24,849 bases of DNA. It comes from JAYWDA01 sp043747555. GTDB lineage: Bacteria; Bdellovibrionota; Bdellovibrionia; Bdellovibrionales; Bdellovibrionaceae. The position numbers were made by a program, and so were the translations under genes. The first letter of the stretch is position 1, and every line of letters begins with the position of its first letter. Below, piece by piece: positions 7,007-15,454 of this stretch. The stretch covers positions 1 to 24,849 of the forward strand of contig JAYTOY010000023.1 in assembly GCA_043747555.1 (NCBI GenBank). The letters run 5' to 3'. The notes under the pieces are model-generated. The model was given only the letters and a program-made list of their open reading frames with translations. It searched no databases and was not told where the DNA came from.

Positions 7007-8200
7007 ATGTTTTCGCGTTCTGAAAAAATTTTGCTAGCCATTTTGGCCTGCATTCAGTTTAGCCATATCGTGGATTTTATGATTTTGATGCCGCTAGGCC
7101 CCAAATTGATGCGAATTTTTGAGATCACTCCTCATCAATTTGGCCTTCTGGTTTCGGTCTACACTTTAGCCGCAGGAGTCAGTGGGTTTTTAGCCTCTTT
7201 TTTTATTGATCGCTTTGATCGCAAAACTGGCCTGCTATTTTTTTACCTTGGCTTTGGTATCGGGACCATTGCGTGTGGAATGGTTGATTCTTATTCAAGC
7301 TTGCTGATCACCCGAGCCCTTACCGGATTTTTTGGTGGCGTTTTAGGATCCCTTATTTTATCTGTGATTGGCGATACGATTTCTTTGGACCGCAGGGGGA
7401 CAGCCATTGGAATTACGACCGCTGCTTTTTCAGTGGCCTCTGTCTTTGGCGTGCCATTCAGCCTTTATTTGGCTGACAGCTACGGCTGGCACGGCCCGTT
7501 TATGTTTTTAGGAATTGTTTCAGTCGTTGTGTGGTCTGGTGTTTTCTTTGCTATGCCGCCGATGAAAAATCACCTGCTTAATAGAGTTAAAGAATCCAAT
7601 CCATTTCATTCGCTTCTGCATGTGATCCGAACGCCCAATTTGCTTTTTGCTTTAGGATTTATGTGTTTTCTAATTTTGGGCCAATTTACGATCATCCCGT
7701 TTTTAAGTCCTTCGCTGGTTGCAAACACAGGTCTTGCCGAAGATCAGCTGAAATATATCTATTTGGTGGGCGGAATTATTTCGATCTTTGCCTCCCCGAC
7801 TGCTGGCCGTCTAGGCGATAAGATGGGCCGCAAAAAATTATTTGTGATCTCGGGATTGGTGTCTATTTTACCGGTGCTTATTATCACCCACTTAGGACCA
7901 CAACCGGTTCTTGTGACGTTAGCTTGTGTGGCCTTTTTCTTTTTGTGCATGAGTGGTCGAATGGTGCCTGCGATGGCCACTATATCCTCGGCACCGATTC
8001 CTAAATACCGCGGCAGCTTTATGAGCATCGCAAGCTCGGTCCAGCAGTTGTCAGCGGCCGCGGCCTCTTATTTGGCGGGATTGATTGTGGTCAAAGACAG
8101 TGGTGGGCATTTATTAAACTATAGTTATGCTGGGTATTTTGCGGCAGCCTGCACACTCGTCGCTATTTATTTCTCAAGAAAAGTTCAAGAAACTTCTTAA
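7007..8200 (+). CDS. MFS transporter, drug-efflux-like (12 TM)
   Basis: This is an inner-membrane major facilitator superfamily protein of 397 residues with alternating hydrophobic segments consistent with twelve TM helices. The motif A loop between TM2 and TM3 reads DRFDRKTG, and the second-half counterpart between TM8 and TM9 reads GDKMGRKK. A conserved R-x-x-x-G pattern in TM4 (ITRALTGFFGG) and the Pro/Gly-rich TM5 region (FSVASVFGVPFSLYLAD) resemble AraJ- or multidrug-type proton antiporters. The substrate cannot be assigned. The start ATG at 7007 has GAGG at 6999-7002. Its stop codon overlaps that of the convergent arfB gene by 4 bp (8197-8200), so the pair shares no terminator space. 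Confidence 0.9.
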   Translation: MFSRSEKILLAILACIQFSHIVDFMILMPLGPKLMRIFEITPHQFGLLVSVYTLAAGVSGFLASFFIDRFDRKTGLLFFYLGFGIGTIACGMVDSYSSLLITRALTGFFGGVLGSLILSVIGDTISLDRRGTAIGITTAAFSVASVFGVPFSLYLADSYGWHGPFMFLGIVSVVVWSGVFFAMPPMKNHLLNRVKESNPFHSLLHVIRTPNLLFALGFMCFLILGQFTIIPFLSPSLVANTGLAEDQLKYIYLVGGIISIFASPTAGRLGDKMGRKKLFVISGLVSILPVLIITHLGPQPVLVTLACVAFFFLCMSGRMVPAMATISSAPIPKYRGSFMSIASSVQQLSAAAASYLAGLIVVKDSGGHLLNYSYAGYFAAACTLVAIYFSRKVQETS

Positions 8201-8595
8201 AAAGCCACTTTGCCGCGAAGTTTTTTTGTCTCGCCTTTAATTTTTTTAGTTTCGATGCGCTTTCGCACGGCAGATCTGGTGGGCTTTGTTTTAAATCTTT
8301 TCTTAGGTTTAAACAGAGCGGCCTTGAGGAAGTTTTCAAGCTTTGCCAAGCAGGCTTTTTTGTTTTGATCCTGATCCCGAAACTGATCGCTGCGCAAATG
8401 CAAATAGCCTTCAGAATTAATATGATTTTGAAGTTTTAAGGCTATTAAAGCTTTCTGCTCCGCCGAGAAAGCCGCACTGGATTCAACGTGCCAATTTAGA
8501 AGCGCCGCTGAATTTGTTTTATTCACATGTTGGCCGCCGGGCCCGCGGGACCGAGTAAATTCAAACCAAATTTCCTTTAACCAAAGAGCCGTCAT
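8197..8595 (-). CDS. arfB: Peptidyl-tRNA hydrolase ArfB (ribosome rescue)
   Basis: This class I release-factor homologue without a codon-recognition domain rescues ribosomes stalled at the 3' end of non-stop mRNAs by hydrolysing the peptidyl-tRNA. The catalytic GGQ (Gly20-Gly21-Gln22) lies in RSRGPGGQHVNKTNSA, the family signature. The C-terminal tail is strongly basic (KPKKRFKTKPTRSAVRKR, then KKLRGKV) and in E. coli YaeJ/ArfB the equivalent tail enters the empty mRNA channel. At 132 residues it is near the 140 of the E. coli protein, with a slightly shorter N-terminus. No Shine-Dalgarno sequence is visible, and a TATTATAA stretch lies just upstream of the ATG, so a very short leader is possible. 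Confidence 0.95.
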   Translation of the reverse strand: MTALWLKEIWFEFTRSRGPGGQHVNKTNSAALLNWHVESSAAFSAEQKALIALKLQNHINSEGYLHLRSDQFRDQDQNKKACLAKLENFLKAALFKPKKRFKTKPTRSAVRKRIETKKIKGETKKLRGKVAF

Positions 8596-8684
8596 GAGCT
8601 GGTTATAATATCACGACAGTCACTTTTCGACACAATTTCGCAAAGACCCCCCGTCCCATAGGCGTCTTATGATGGTTTAACGCT

Positions 8685-10301
8685 GTGAAATCCCGTAAGA
8701 TATCCGCTATGACAACAAGCATGCTTATCATAGGTTTAGTGGTCGGATTAGTGTCAGGGGCGGTCCTTGGACTTTTCATGCACCGCCTGTTTCGCGCGCA
8801 ACTGATTCGCTGGGCTCAATCGGATGCTCAAGATATTTTGCAAGAAGCCAAAGACGCCTTAGAAATTCGGGCTTTGGAAGAAAAAGAACAGCAACAAGAG
8901 ATTGAAACTGTTTTTTGGACTAAAGCTGAACCAGAAATGCTGAAGTACGAAGAGCGGATTGAAGAGCTGCAAGAAATTGCCGAAGAACGAAAACAAAAAA
9001 TCGACGTGATGTACGGCACTGAAAAGCGCAATTTGATCGAGCGCGAAAATCAAGTGAAACACGAAGAAGGCACACTTAAAAAATCCGAGCTTCAGTACCA
9101 AGAAAAAAAAGATATTTTTCAAACGGTTTTACTTCAACTGGTGGACCGACTTTCCAGCCAGTGCAATACGGCTATCGATGATGCCAAAAAATATTTAATG
9201 GAACGCTTTGAAGAAGAAACGCAAAGGCGCGCCCAGAAACATATTGATGACACCGAAGAAGATTACAAAATGCATTCAGAACAATATGCCAAACGTGTCT
9301 TGGATACGACCCTTGAACGCTTTGCAAGGCCCTACTGTGCTGAACGCGGCATTGGGGCGGTGAATATTCCTGATGAAGCGACTCGCAAAAAATTTGCGGA
9401 CCCCGCAGGCCTTCACATTAAAGCCGTTCAAGAAGTTTGTGGTTGCGATATTATTATTGAAGATAATTTGAATATCGTTGGTATTGCAGGCTTTGACCCC
9501 GTTCGCCGCGAGCTGACTCGCCGAACCATGGAACGCATTTTTAAAGAGAAAAAAGCGATCAATCCTGAAATTATTAAGCGCATCGCTGAAAATCAGAAAA
9601 AAGAACTGTTTAAACAGATTAAACACGATGGCGACATGATCGCAAAAGAACTTCGTATGGATAATATGCATCCTGAAGTTCGGCAGATGATGGGCTCCCT
9701 TCGCTACCGGTACTCGTTCACGCAAAATCAGTATTTTCACTGCGGTGAAGTGGGTTGGCTGTGTGGCTTACTTGCGGCCGAGCTGAATTTGAATGTTAAA
9801 AAAGCTCGCAGATCAGGATTATTGCATGATATCGGAAAATCCATGGATCACGCCGTCGATGGTGGCCATGCCGTGATCGGTGCTGACTTTATTGAAGCTC
9901 GTGGTGAGGCCGTGGATGTGGTTCATAACGTTCGCGCCCATCACAACGACGTCGCCCCTGCTTCGGATATGGCTTACCTTGTGATCGCAGCGGATGCGAT
10001 GTCAGGTGGGCGTCCCGGGGCTCGTAGATCTACCCTTGAATCTTACAATCAAAAGATCACTGAATTGCAGGACATCGCCCGCAGCTTTGAAGGGGTCACC
10101 GATTGTTACGTTCTTAGCGGTGGTCGGGAATGTCGAGTGCTGGTGAATGGTAAAAAAGTGGATGATGTGAAAGCCATGCACTTAAGTGTTAAGATTGCTG
10201 AGAAGATTGAGCAGGAGTGCAGTTATCCTGGGCAGATTAAAGTAGTGGTTGTGCGAGAGACTGTGATCACTGAGTCCACTCTAGCGAAATCGCACGCGTA
10301 A
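8685..10301 (+). CDS. rny: Ribonuclease Y with degenerate KH loop
   Basis: This membrane-tethered endoribonuclease starts mRNA decay in many bacteria. In order it has an N-terminal TM helix (about residues 12-34), a long charged coiled coil (about 45-210), a KH domain (about 228-290) and an HD domain (about 345-450). Catalytic HD residues are present: His352 (YFHCGEV), His381-Asp382 (LLHDIGK) and His395 (GGHAVIG), plus AADAMS and the RPGARR segment usual in RNase Y. The KH nucleic-acid loop, normally IGREGRN, reads ADPAGLH here (Asp239-Pro240-Ala241-Gly242), so the classical GxxG is lost. The length of 538 residues is close to that of B. subtilis RNase Y. The start is GTG at 8685; ATG at 8709 is an alternative that keeps the TM segment. 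Confidence 0.93.
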   Translation: MKSRKISAMTTSMLIIGLVVGLVSGAVLGLFMHRLFRAQLIRWAQSDAQDILQEAKDALEIRALEEKEQQQEIETVFWTKAEPEMLKYEERIEELQEIAEERKQKIDVMYGTEKRNLIERENQVKHEEGTLKKSELQYQEKKDIFQTVLLQLVDRLSSQCNTAIDDAKKYLMERFEEETQRRAQKHIDDTEEDYKMHSEQYAKRVLDTTLERFARPYCAERGIGAVNIPDEATRKKFADPAGLHIKAVQEVCGCDIIIEDNLNIVGIAGFDPVRRELTRRTMERIFKEKKAINPEIIKRIAENQKKELFKQIKHDGDMIAKELRMDNMHPEVRQMMGSLRYRYSFTQNQYFHCGEVGWLCGLLAAELNLNVKKARRSGLLHDIGKSMDHAVDGGHAVIGADFIEARGEAVDVVHNVRAHHNDVAPASDMAYLVIAADAMSGGRPGARRSTLESYNQKITELQDIARSFEGVTDCYVLSGGRECRVLVNGKKVDDVKAMHLSVKIAEKIEQECSYPGQIKVVVVRETVITESTLAKSHA

Positions 10302-10388
10302 GCTTACGCCTCAAGATTAATTTTCTATTATAAGTATTTTCTGGGGTTCACTGTTGCCTTACGAATTCCTTTGGAATTCGTAAGGACG
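10301..10388 (-). repeat. MITE-like repeat, copy 3 (partial, inverted)
   Basis: Read on the minus strand this matches the inner part of copies 1 and 2: the palindrome with 13-bp arms (10357-10369 and 10373-10385, loop TTT on the plus strand), a 38-bp spacer, then the block AATCTTGAGGCGTAA followed by AGCT (10301-10318). The terminal repeats seen in the other copies are absent, and the spacer sequence has largely diverged apart from CAACAgtGAACC next to the palindrome. It occupies most of the gap between the convergent rny and 612-residue genes and begins on the last base of the rny stop codon. It may double as a two-way terminator or mRNA 3' stabiliser. Confidence 0.75.
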
Positions 10389-10408
10389 CTAGGATTCGGA
10401 GGGAATAA

Positions 10409-12247
10409 CTATTTTTTATAAGATAACTCTGTACGAAGGTTATCCGAGTCTACTTTTACAACTGCAGTGACTTTAAAATTTCCCAGGGTGCTGTTTATAG
10501 TCTTAACTTTTGTCGCAACGACAGTTCCCACTGGCATCTGTTTTTTAGAATTTTCGATTTTTCCAATCATTTCCTCGATCTCTTGCTGTGAAAACAACTC
10601 GCCGGCATCAATAACAACCAACCCCATGTTAGTAAACGTCTTGTAATCAACCAAGTCAGAATTCCCATTTGATAATGTGAAAGTCTTATTGGAAGCCATA
10701 AGAAGGGTTGTTAAATCGGCAGTATTAGCAAAAACAATTTCTGTATCGGCATTTTCAGCCAAAATTATTTTTTTCTGAAGCGTGATGAGTTTCTTGTAAG
10801 ATTCATCAGATAGAGAACTTTGGTCATGATAGAACCCAATGCTCATATCTGAGGCTGCCGATATGACGCGGTTTTTTAATTGTGGGCTCATGGTGTTTAA
10901 AAGCTGACGAGATTCTTGAAAATGCGCGACGCCCCCATTAAAAAGCTCACTTTGATCACGCCACTCTACCTGACGATCAACGGCTTTTCCCTTCAGGCAG
11001 CTCAGTGATTCTGCCGCAGGCGAATAAGCAATCAACTGCCCATATTTGCGATTGGCATTTAGGACGCCGTTTAGACGGTGATCCATTGAAGCCATCGCGA
11101 CCAAATATGAACTGAGGTTAGGAAATTGTTTCGCAAATCGACTCTTTATCAGCGTCGAAAACGCTAATGAATCGTTGATGGTTAGCCTGTTATTTGTCGC
11201 CTTCACTAGAAGGGTATTTGCTAATTTTGCGGATGTTCCCATTTCATTAAAACGACAACTTTGTTCGTCAAAAGTCAGTTTATTATTATCTAAATCGTTA
11301 TTGATCTGCTGAATAGGTGCGCAAATGTTTTGCAACTTAACCTGATAAGCTTCTGAATTCGAATCACCACCACTAAGTATCAACATCTGATTGGATCCAT
11401 TTTCACTATAAAGATTTGCTGTCGATAGTCGTGAAAGGAGTTGTCCGGTGCTTAGGACATAAGTGTTACTTCCGCTGCCTGCTAGGTCGGCGTCAGGCCA
11501 GACGTATCCGAAATCATTTTCATTAGCGATTTGCCCAAGCAATGGAGAAATCTTTAGTGTATTTAAATCAAGAGTGACCAGTTTGGAGTCGGAGTATGTT
11601 TTTCCAGAAGTGTTTCCGTAAATTAAATTTTTATGAAGTTGTCTGGATTTGATATTAAAAATATTGACCGTCTTCCGATTCAGATCAACGACAGCCGTCC
11701 GATCTAACTTGAAGTTTTCTTGCAAATTTATGATGACCTTCCTTTGATCATCAGAAAAGGCCATGGACCACTTATAAATCTGTGTGCCGGAATCACTATC
11801 AAATAATTTAATTTCCGCTACAGATTTTTTCGCCTGAGTGTCAACTACAACTAAATTGATACCTTTGGGTCTGGTTTTATCACCATGATTCTCATAAATA
11901 AATGCGACATTGTTTCCTTGTTTTGTTGCGCTTAACTGATCTTCAGAATTTTGCCACCAGCTCTGGTAAGGTTTGCCTTGCGAATCTGTCCTTGTCTCTG
12001 AGCCATGGATATATTTAGCAATGACTTGGTTTAGCTCGTCTTTGCTAATGTTGGACTTAAAAGAATCTACGCTCAGCCATGGATATTTCTTTGCGCAGCT
12101 TTCAGAGCCCGCGCAAGATAGCTTTTTTTCAACCATCATGGCTTTTTCAACACAGTTACTTTGGGCAAATGAACTCGTACTGATAACTAACGAAGAAGCC
12201 GAGTAAATTGCTAGCTTCAAGAAGTTCGCTGACATGACGTTTCTCAT
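10409..12247 (-). CDS. Large exported protein, unknown function
   Basis: I do not recognise this 612-residue protein. A signal peptide is clear (about residues 1-28, LAIYSASSLVISTSSFAQ with cleavage after FAQ or SFA). The mature part begins with a Cys-containing segment (NCVEK, LSCAGSESCAKKYPWL), then a region with repeated beta-type stretches such as VAFIYENHGD, INLVVVDTQAKK, TAVVDLNRKTVNIF and KLVTLDLNTLKIS. This resembles blades of a beta-propeller, although no family signature is visible. The C-terminal third is more helical. It is probably periplasmic or outer-membrane associated. The start ATG (12245-12247) has AAGGAAT at 12252-12258 on the minus strand. It forms a single-gene unit between repeat copy 3 and the fadE terminator. 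Confidence 0.75.
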   Translation of the reverse strand: MRNVMSANFLKLAIYSASSLVISTSSFAQSNCVEKAMMVEKKLSCAGSESCAKKYPWLSVDSFKSNISKDELNQVIAKYIHGSETRTDSQGKPYQSWWQNSEDQLSATKQGNNVAFIYENHGDKTRPKGINLVVVDTQAKKSVAEIKLFDSDSGTQIYKWSMAFSDDQRKVIINLQENFKLDRTAVVDLNRKTVNIFNIKSRQLHKNLIYGNTSGKTYSDSKLVTLDLNTLKISPLLGQIANENDFGYVWPDADLAGSGSNTYVLSTGQLLSRLSTANLYSENGSNQMLILSGGDSNSEAYQVKLQNICAPIQQINNDLDNNKLTFDEQSCRFNEMGTSAKLANTLLVKATNNRLTINDSLAFSTLIKSRFAKQFPNLSSYLVAMASMDHRLNGVLNANRKYGQLIAYSPAAESLSCLKGKAVDRQVEWRDQSELFNGGVAHFQESRQLLNTMSPQLKNRVISAASDMSIGFYHDQSSLSDESYKKLITLQKKIILAENADTEIVFANTADLTTLLMASNKTFTLSNGNSDLVDYKTFTNMGLVVIDAGELFSQQEIEEMIGKIENSKKQMPVGTVVATKVKTINSTLGNFKVTAVVKVDSDNLRTELSYKK

Positions 12248-12473
12248 AAATATTCCTTTTTAGTAATTTAAGTCCACACACCATAGATGCAAAGCCATGC
12301 CAACTGAGGGAGGCCTAAAATGTGGCAAATTATTTTTCACTTTTATTGAGATTTGCGTGGGTTTTTAGAGATTTTCATAGCGATCTCGATAAGTTACGAC
12401 TTCCCGACGACTTAAAATTTCGGTGACATTTAAGGCTGCATATCTTCGAGTTGGACTAATACGTCGAGAAAAT

Positions 12474-12506
12474 AAAAGCGGCTCTGATTTGAACAGAGCC
12501 GCTTTT
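12474..12506 (-). terminator. Terminator of fadE (symmetric hairpin)
   Basis: A perfect 13-bp stem (12474-12486 with 12494-12506, AAAAGCGGCTCTG) has a 7-base loop. On the minus strand it is followed by TTTTATTTTC, and on the plus strand by TTTTT. The only gene ending into it is fadE, whose stop codon lies about 40 bp upstream in the direction of transcription. Confidence 0.9.
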
Positions 12507-12544
12507 TAAAGGTCACTTTTATCAATAAACACCCTTATTAAAAT

Positions 12545-14998
12545 TTAAGGATAAGGAGCGCGACCGTGATATTGGTCTTCGCTGAAATCATCGACTAAAA
12601 TGGCATCATAGCGAATGGCATCGGATTCTAGAATCATGCGATGTTCTTCACCTGTGATAATATTTTTTGCCTTTGCATCATCCAGTAATAAATGAACTTT
12701 TTTCTTCGGTAGGACGCCGTCTTTGATCGCTTTTTTAATTTTCTTTTCGGCAGATTCTGCACGGTGCACGGCTTTGAAGGCATGCTCTAAACGTCCCAAG
12801 GCTTGTTTTGGATCTTTTGGAATATAAATTCCATCGGTTAGATCTTCGCGCATTTTGCTATCGTTTAACATCTCGGAAGAGATTGCGTGCAACCATCCAT
12901 CGGAAGCTTGTGATCCTAAAGAATTAATTCGTGACCATGCGCCGACCCAACCTTTTAAAAACCAACGTAATCCTGGGACTCGCAAGTTATCAAAAATGCC
13001 ATCAAAGGATTTTTGAATTTCATGCAGGCATAACTTTAAATTATAATGAACAAAGGGCAGATGATCTTCAGGGCGGCCTTCGGCCTCAAAACGTCTTAAC
13101 ACAGCACTTGCGATATACAGATACGCTAAGATATCAGCGTATCTGCCGGTGATTTTTTCTTTCATTTTTAAAGATCCGCCCAAAGCGCCCATGGCAATAT
13201 CAGCCATAATTGCAAAACTCGCGCTGGCCCAAGAAAGCCTGCGATAATAATTTTTTGTTTTTGGATGTGAATCTGGCGCTGCTGCTAAATAGCCGCGAGT
13301 GATTGATAGTAAAATACTTCGACATAAGTTTCTGACCACGTGACCGATGTGACCCCAGAAAGCGGTGTCAAAAGCGTTGGCATCATTGGCTTCAATGGCT
13401 TTTACCTCTGCGAATGCAAACGGATGAGCTCGCAGTGCACCTTGGCCGAACACAATTAATGTTCGGGTCATGATATTTGCGCCTTCAACGGTGATTCCAA
13501 TCGGAGTTGCCACGTACATTTCTGCTAGCAAGTTACGGGGGCCCAATGAAATTCCGGCGCCGCCCATGATATCCATACCGTCATTAATAACTCTTCGACC
13601 CCACTCGGTGGAGTAATATTTTTGAATCGCTGTGATCACTGGAGGCTTAATGCCCTTATCTAAGGCGCCGACGGTGAATTTTCTCATGGCTTCTAAGCCG
13701 TAGGTGAAAGCTCCGATTCGAGCCATAGGCTCTTCGATGCCTTCAAATTTTCCAATCGAAACACCAAACTGGCGACGAATCATTCCGTGGGCGCCGACCA
13801 CTCGTGAAACTAATTTTGATCCGCCAGTGGCTTGTGCAGGGAGTGAGATTCCTCGACCCGCTGCCAAGCACTCCATCAGCATGCCCCATCCGCCACCAAG
13901 TCCTGAGACTCCTCCGACGACGGCATCGACTGGAATGACAACGTCTTTTCCTTGGGTTGGACAGTTGTAGAAAGGCACTGATAGAGGATCGTGTCTGCGG
14001 CCAATGATCACACCTGGAAGGTTTGCTGGAACTAAGGCGCAAGTAATTCCGATATCTTCGGCTTTACCTAATAATTTTTCTGGATCGCGCAGTCTGAAGG
14101 CTAAGCCGATCATTGTCGAAATCGCCGCTAAGGTGATCCAACGTTTATTCCAATTTAATCGGATATAAAGTTTTCCGTCTTCACCTTTAAATAAAATTCC
14201 GGACGATGTGATCGAGCCTGCATCAGAACCTGCCATCGGCTCGGTCAAACCGAAACACGGCATCTCTTCACCGCGAGCTAATCTAGGCAGTAAATAATCT
14301 TTTTGTTGCTGAGTTCCGTAATGAATTAAAAGTTCGGCCGGCCCCAAAGAGTTCGGCACCATCACTGAAATGGTCGCAGGCAAAGACCGCGATGACAGCT
14401 TCATAATGACTTCCGAGTGCGCCAAATTTGAAAAGCCCAAGCCGCCGTATTGTTTTGGGATAATCATGCCTAAAAATTTTTCCTTTTTAATATAATCCCA
14501 AACATCTTGGCCGATTTCTTTTTTCTGCCAGATTTTCCATGGGTCGATCAGCTCACAAAGTTTTTCAACCGGGCCTGCCATAAAGGCTTTTTCTTCCGCG
14601 GTTAGATCAGGATAGGGCTCCGCTAAGATTTTTTTAAAATCAGGTTTGCCAGAAAATAAATCTTTTTCAATCCAGACAACGCCGGCTTCCAAGGCCACTC
14701 GCTCGGTTTCAGAAATTTTTGGCACAAGCTCTAGTTTTTTAAACAGAGCTAAAACCAATTTTGAAACTAAGATGGTTCGTAACGGCTTAATAAGAAAAAT
14801 CAGGAATGCGATACCGGTGGCGGCAATGATAGCCATCGGCGCTCCGACACAGAATAAAAGTAAAACCGAAACGATCGCCCAAACGATCAAGGGACTGCTA
14901 AAAAATCCCAAGAATAAAAGAACGATAACGACAAGAGCCGCACAAATGCCGCCCGGCAATTGCTGGCAAAGAACTCCGTAAAAGGGCAGTGTTTCCAA
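12545..14998 (-). CDS. fadE: Acyl-CoA dehydrogenase FadE
   Basis: This FAD-dependent enzyme performs the first oxidation of fatty-acid beta-oxidation, forming trans-2-enoyl-CoA. Two N-terminal hydrophobic segments (roughly residues 10-75) match the membrane-associated N-terminus of E. coli FadE. The core shows CFGLTEPMAGSDAGS (flavin/substrate loop), PIGITVEGANIMTRTL (likely catalytic base region) and a FadE-type C-terminal extension ending near HGRAPYP. The start is TTG at 14996-14998: AAAGGAG (minus strand, 15005-15011) sits six bases before it, and it gives 817 residues, close to the 814 of E. coli FadE. The frame stays open to a TTG at 15052, which has no such site. No fadA, fadB or ETF genes are adjacent. 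A terminator follows the gene. Confidence 0.95.
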   Translation of the reverse strand: METLPFYGVLCQQLPGGICAALVVIVLLFLGFFSSPLIVWAIVSVLLLFCVGAPMAIIAATGIAFLIFLIKPLRTILVSKLVLALFKKLELVPKISETERVALEAGVVWIEKDLFSGKPDFKKILAEPYPDLTAEEKAFMAGPVEKLCELIDPWKIWQKKEIGQDVWDYIKKEKFLGMIIPKQYGGLGFSNLAHSEVIMKLSSRSLPATISVMVPNSLGPAELLIHYGTQQQKDYLLPRLARGEEMPCFGLTEPMAGSDAGSITSSGILFKGEDGKLYIRLNWNKRWITLAAISTMIGLAFRLRDPEKLLGKAEDIGITCALVPANLPGVIIGRRHDPLSVPFYNCPTQGKDVVIPVDAVVGGVSGLGGGWGMLMECLAAGRGISLPAQATGGSKLVSRVVGAHGMIRRQFGVSIGKFEGIEEPMARIGAFTYGLEAMRKFTVGALDKGIKPPVITAIQKYYSTEWGRRVINDGMDIMGGAGISLGPRNLLAEMYVATPIGITVEGANIMTRTLIVFGQGALRAHPFAFAEVKAIEANDANAFDTAFWGHIGHVVRNLCRSILLSITRGYLAAAPDSHPKTKNYYRRLSWASASFAIMADIAMGALGGSLKMKEKITGRYADILAYLYIASAVLRRFEAEGRPEDHLPFVHYNLKLCLHEIQKSFDGIFDNLRVPGLRWFLKGWVGAWSRINSLGSQASDGWLHAISSEMLNDSKMREDLTDGIYIPKDPKQALGRLEHAFKAVHRAESAEKKIKKAIKDGVLPKKKVHLLLDDAKAKNIITGEEHRMILESDAIRYDAILVDDFSEDQYHGRAPYP

Positions 14999-15072
14999 GA
15001 TGATCTCCTTTGATGACTCTATAATTAAACTCTTATCAAATTGTAAGAGCAAGACGGAGTTTCAAAGGGCCT

Positions 15073-15111
15073 GAAAAAACACAGGACCTCTTTTATTAGA
15101 AGAAGTCCTGT
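15073..15111 (-). terminator. Terminator of the small Pro/Ala-rich gene
   Basis: ACAGGAC-C-TCTT (15081-15092) pairs with AAGA-A-GTCCTGT (15100-15111) in a 12-position stem with one mismatch and a 7-base loop. On the minus strand the stem is followed by GTTTTTTC, so it ends transcripts coming from the gene at 15159-15362. Confidence 0.8.
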
Positions 15112-15158
15112 TTCAAATAACATTTAGCTTTTAATCTAAATTGTAACTCTAATTGTAA

Positions 15159-15362
15159 TTAGTGACCTGGAGGTGGTGGAACAGTTTCAGTGGCTGGAGC
15201 TGCCGGAGCCATTCCATCTGCAGCCGCAGGAGCACCCATTTGGTCTTGAACTGGAGGAGGCGCAGTTTCTTGTTTGTTCACTTCTGTGCTTGTGTTTTTA
15301 GAACAAGTAAAGCCTGTCGTTAATGCAAGAGTCACCAATAAAGCCGACACTAATAATTTCAT
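15159..15362 (-). CDS. Small exported Pro/Ala-rich protein, possible lipoprotein
   Basis: This 67-residue protein has a signal peptide (KLLVSALLVTLALTTGFTC) and a mature part dominated by Pro, Ala, Glu and Thr, with no folded domain apparent. Cys20 lies where lipidation would occur, but the preceding GFT does not match the usual [AG] before Cys, so lipidation is doubtful. The start ATG is preceded by GGAAGGA (minus strand, about 15368-15375). It has its own terminator downstream. The role is unknown; such tails often act as flexible envelope linkers. Confidence 0.65.
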   Translation of the reverse strand: MKLLVSALLVTLALTTGFTCSKNTSTEVNKQETAPPPVQDQMGAPAAADGMAPAAPATETVPPPPGH

Positions 15363-15454
15363 AAAAATCCTTCCGTTAATTAAAATGGCATCTAATGAGC
15401 CCGTTCAGTTCTGGACGTTAGCCTATTCAAATCGAGGAAACAACCCCAAATCAA

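Noticed and set aside
9276..9740. Minus-strand frame of 154 codons inside rny
   Set aside because: It is a shadow of a strongly conserved RNase Y coding region, with a composition unlike a real protein.
1..10388. The three palindromic repeats as a CRISPR array
   Set aside because: The copies are thousands of bases apart, lie in both orientations and have conserved rather than unique spacers.
12320..12349. Nine-codon frame (MWQIIFHFY) behind a GGGAGG
   Set aside because: The ribosome-binding site is good, but the frame is too short to judge and no gene follows on that strand for it to control.
14999..15052. Extension of fadE to a TTG at 15052
   Set aside because: The TTG at 14998 has a perfect ribosome-binding site and gives the usual FadE length; the upstream one has neither.
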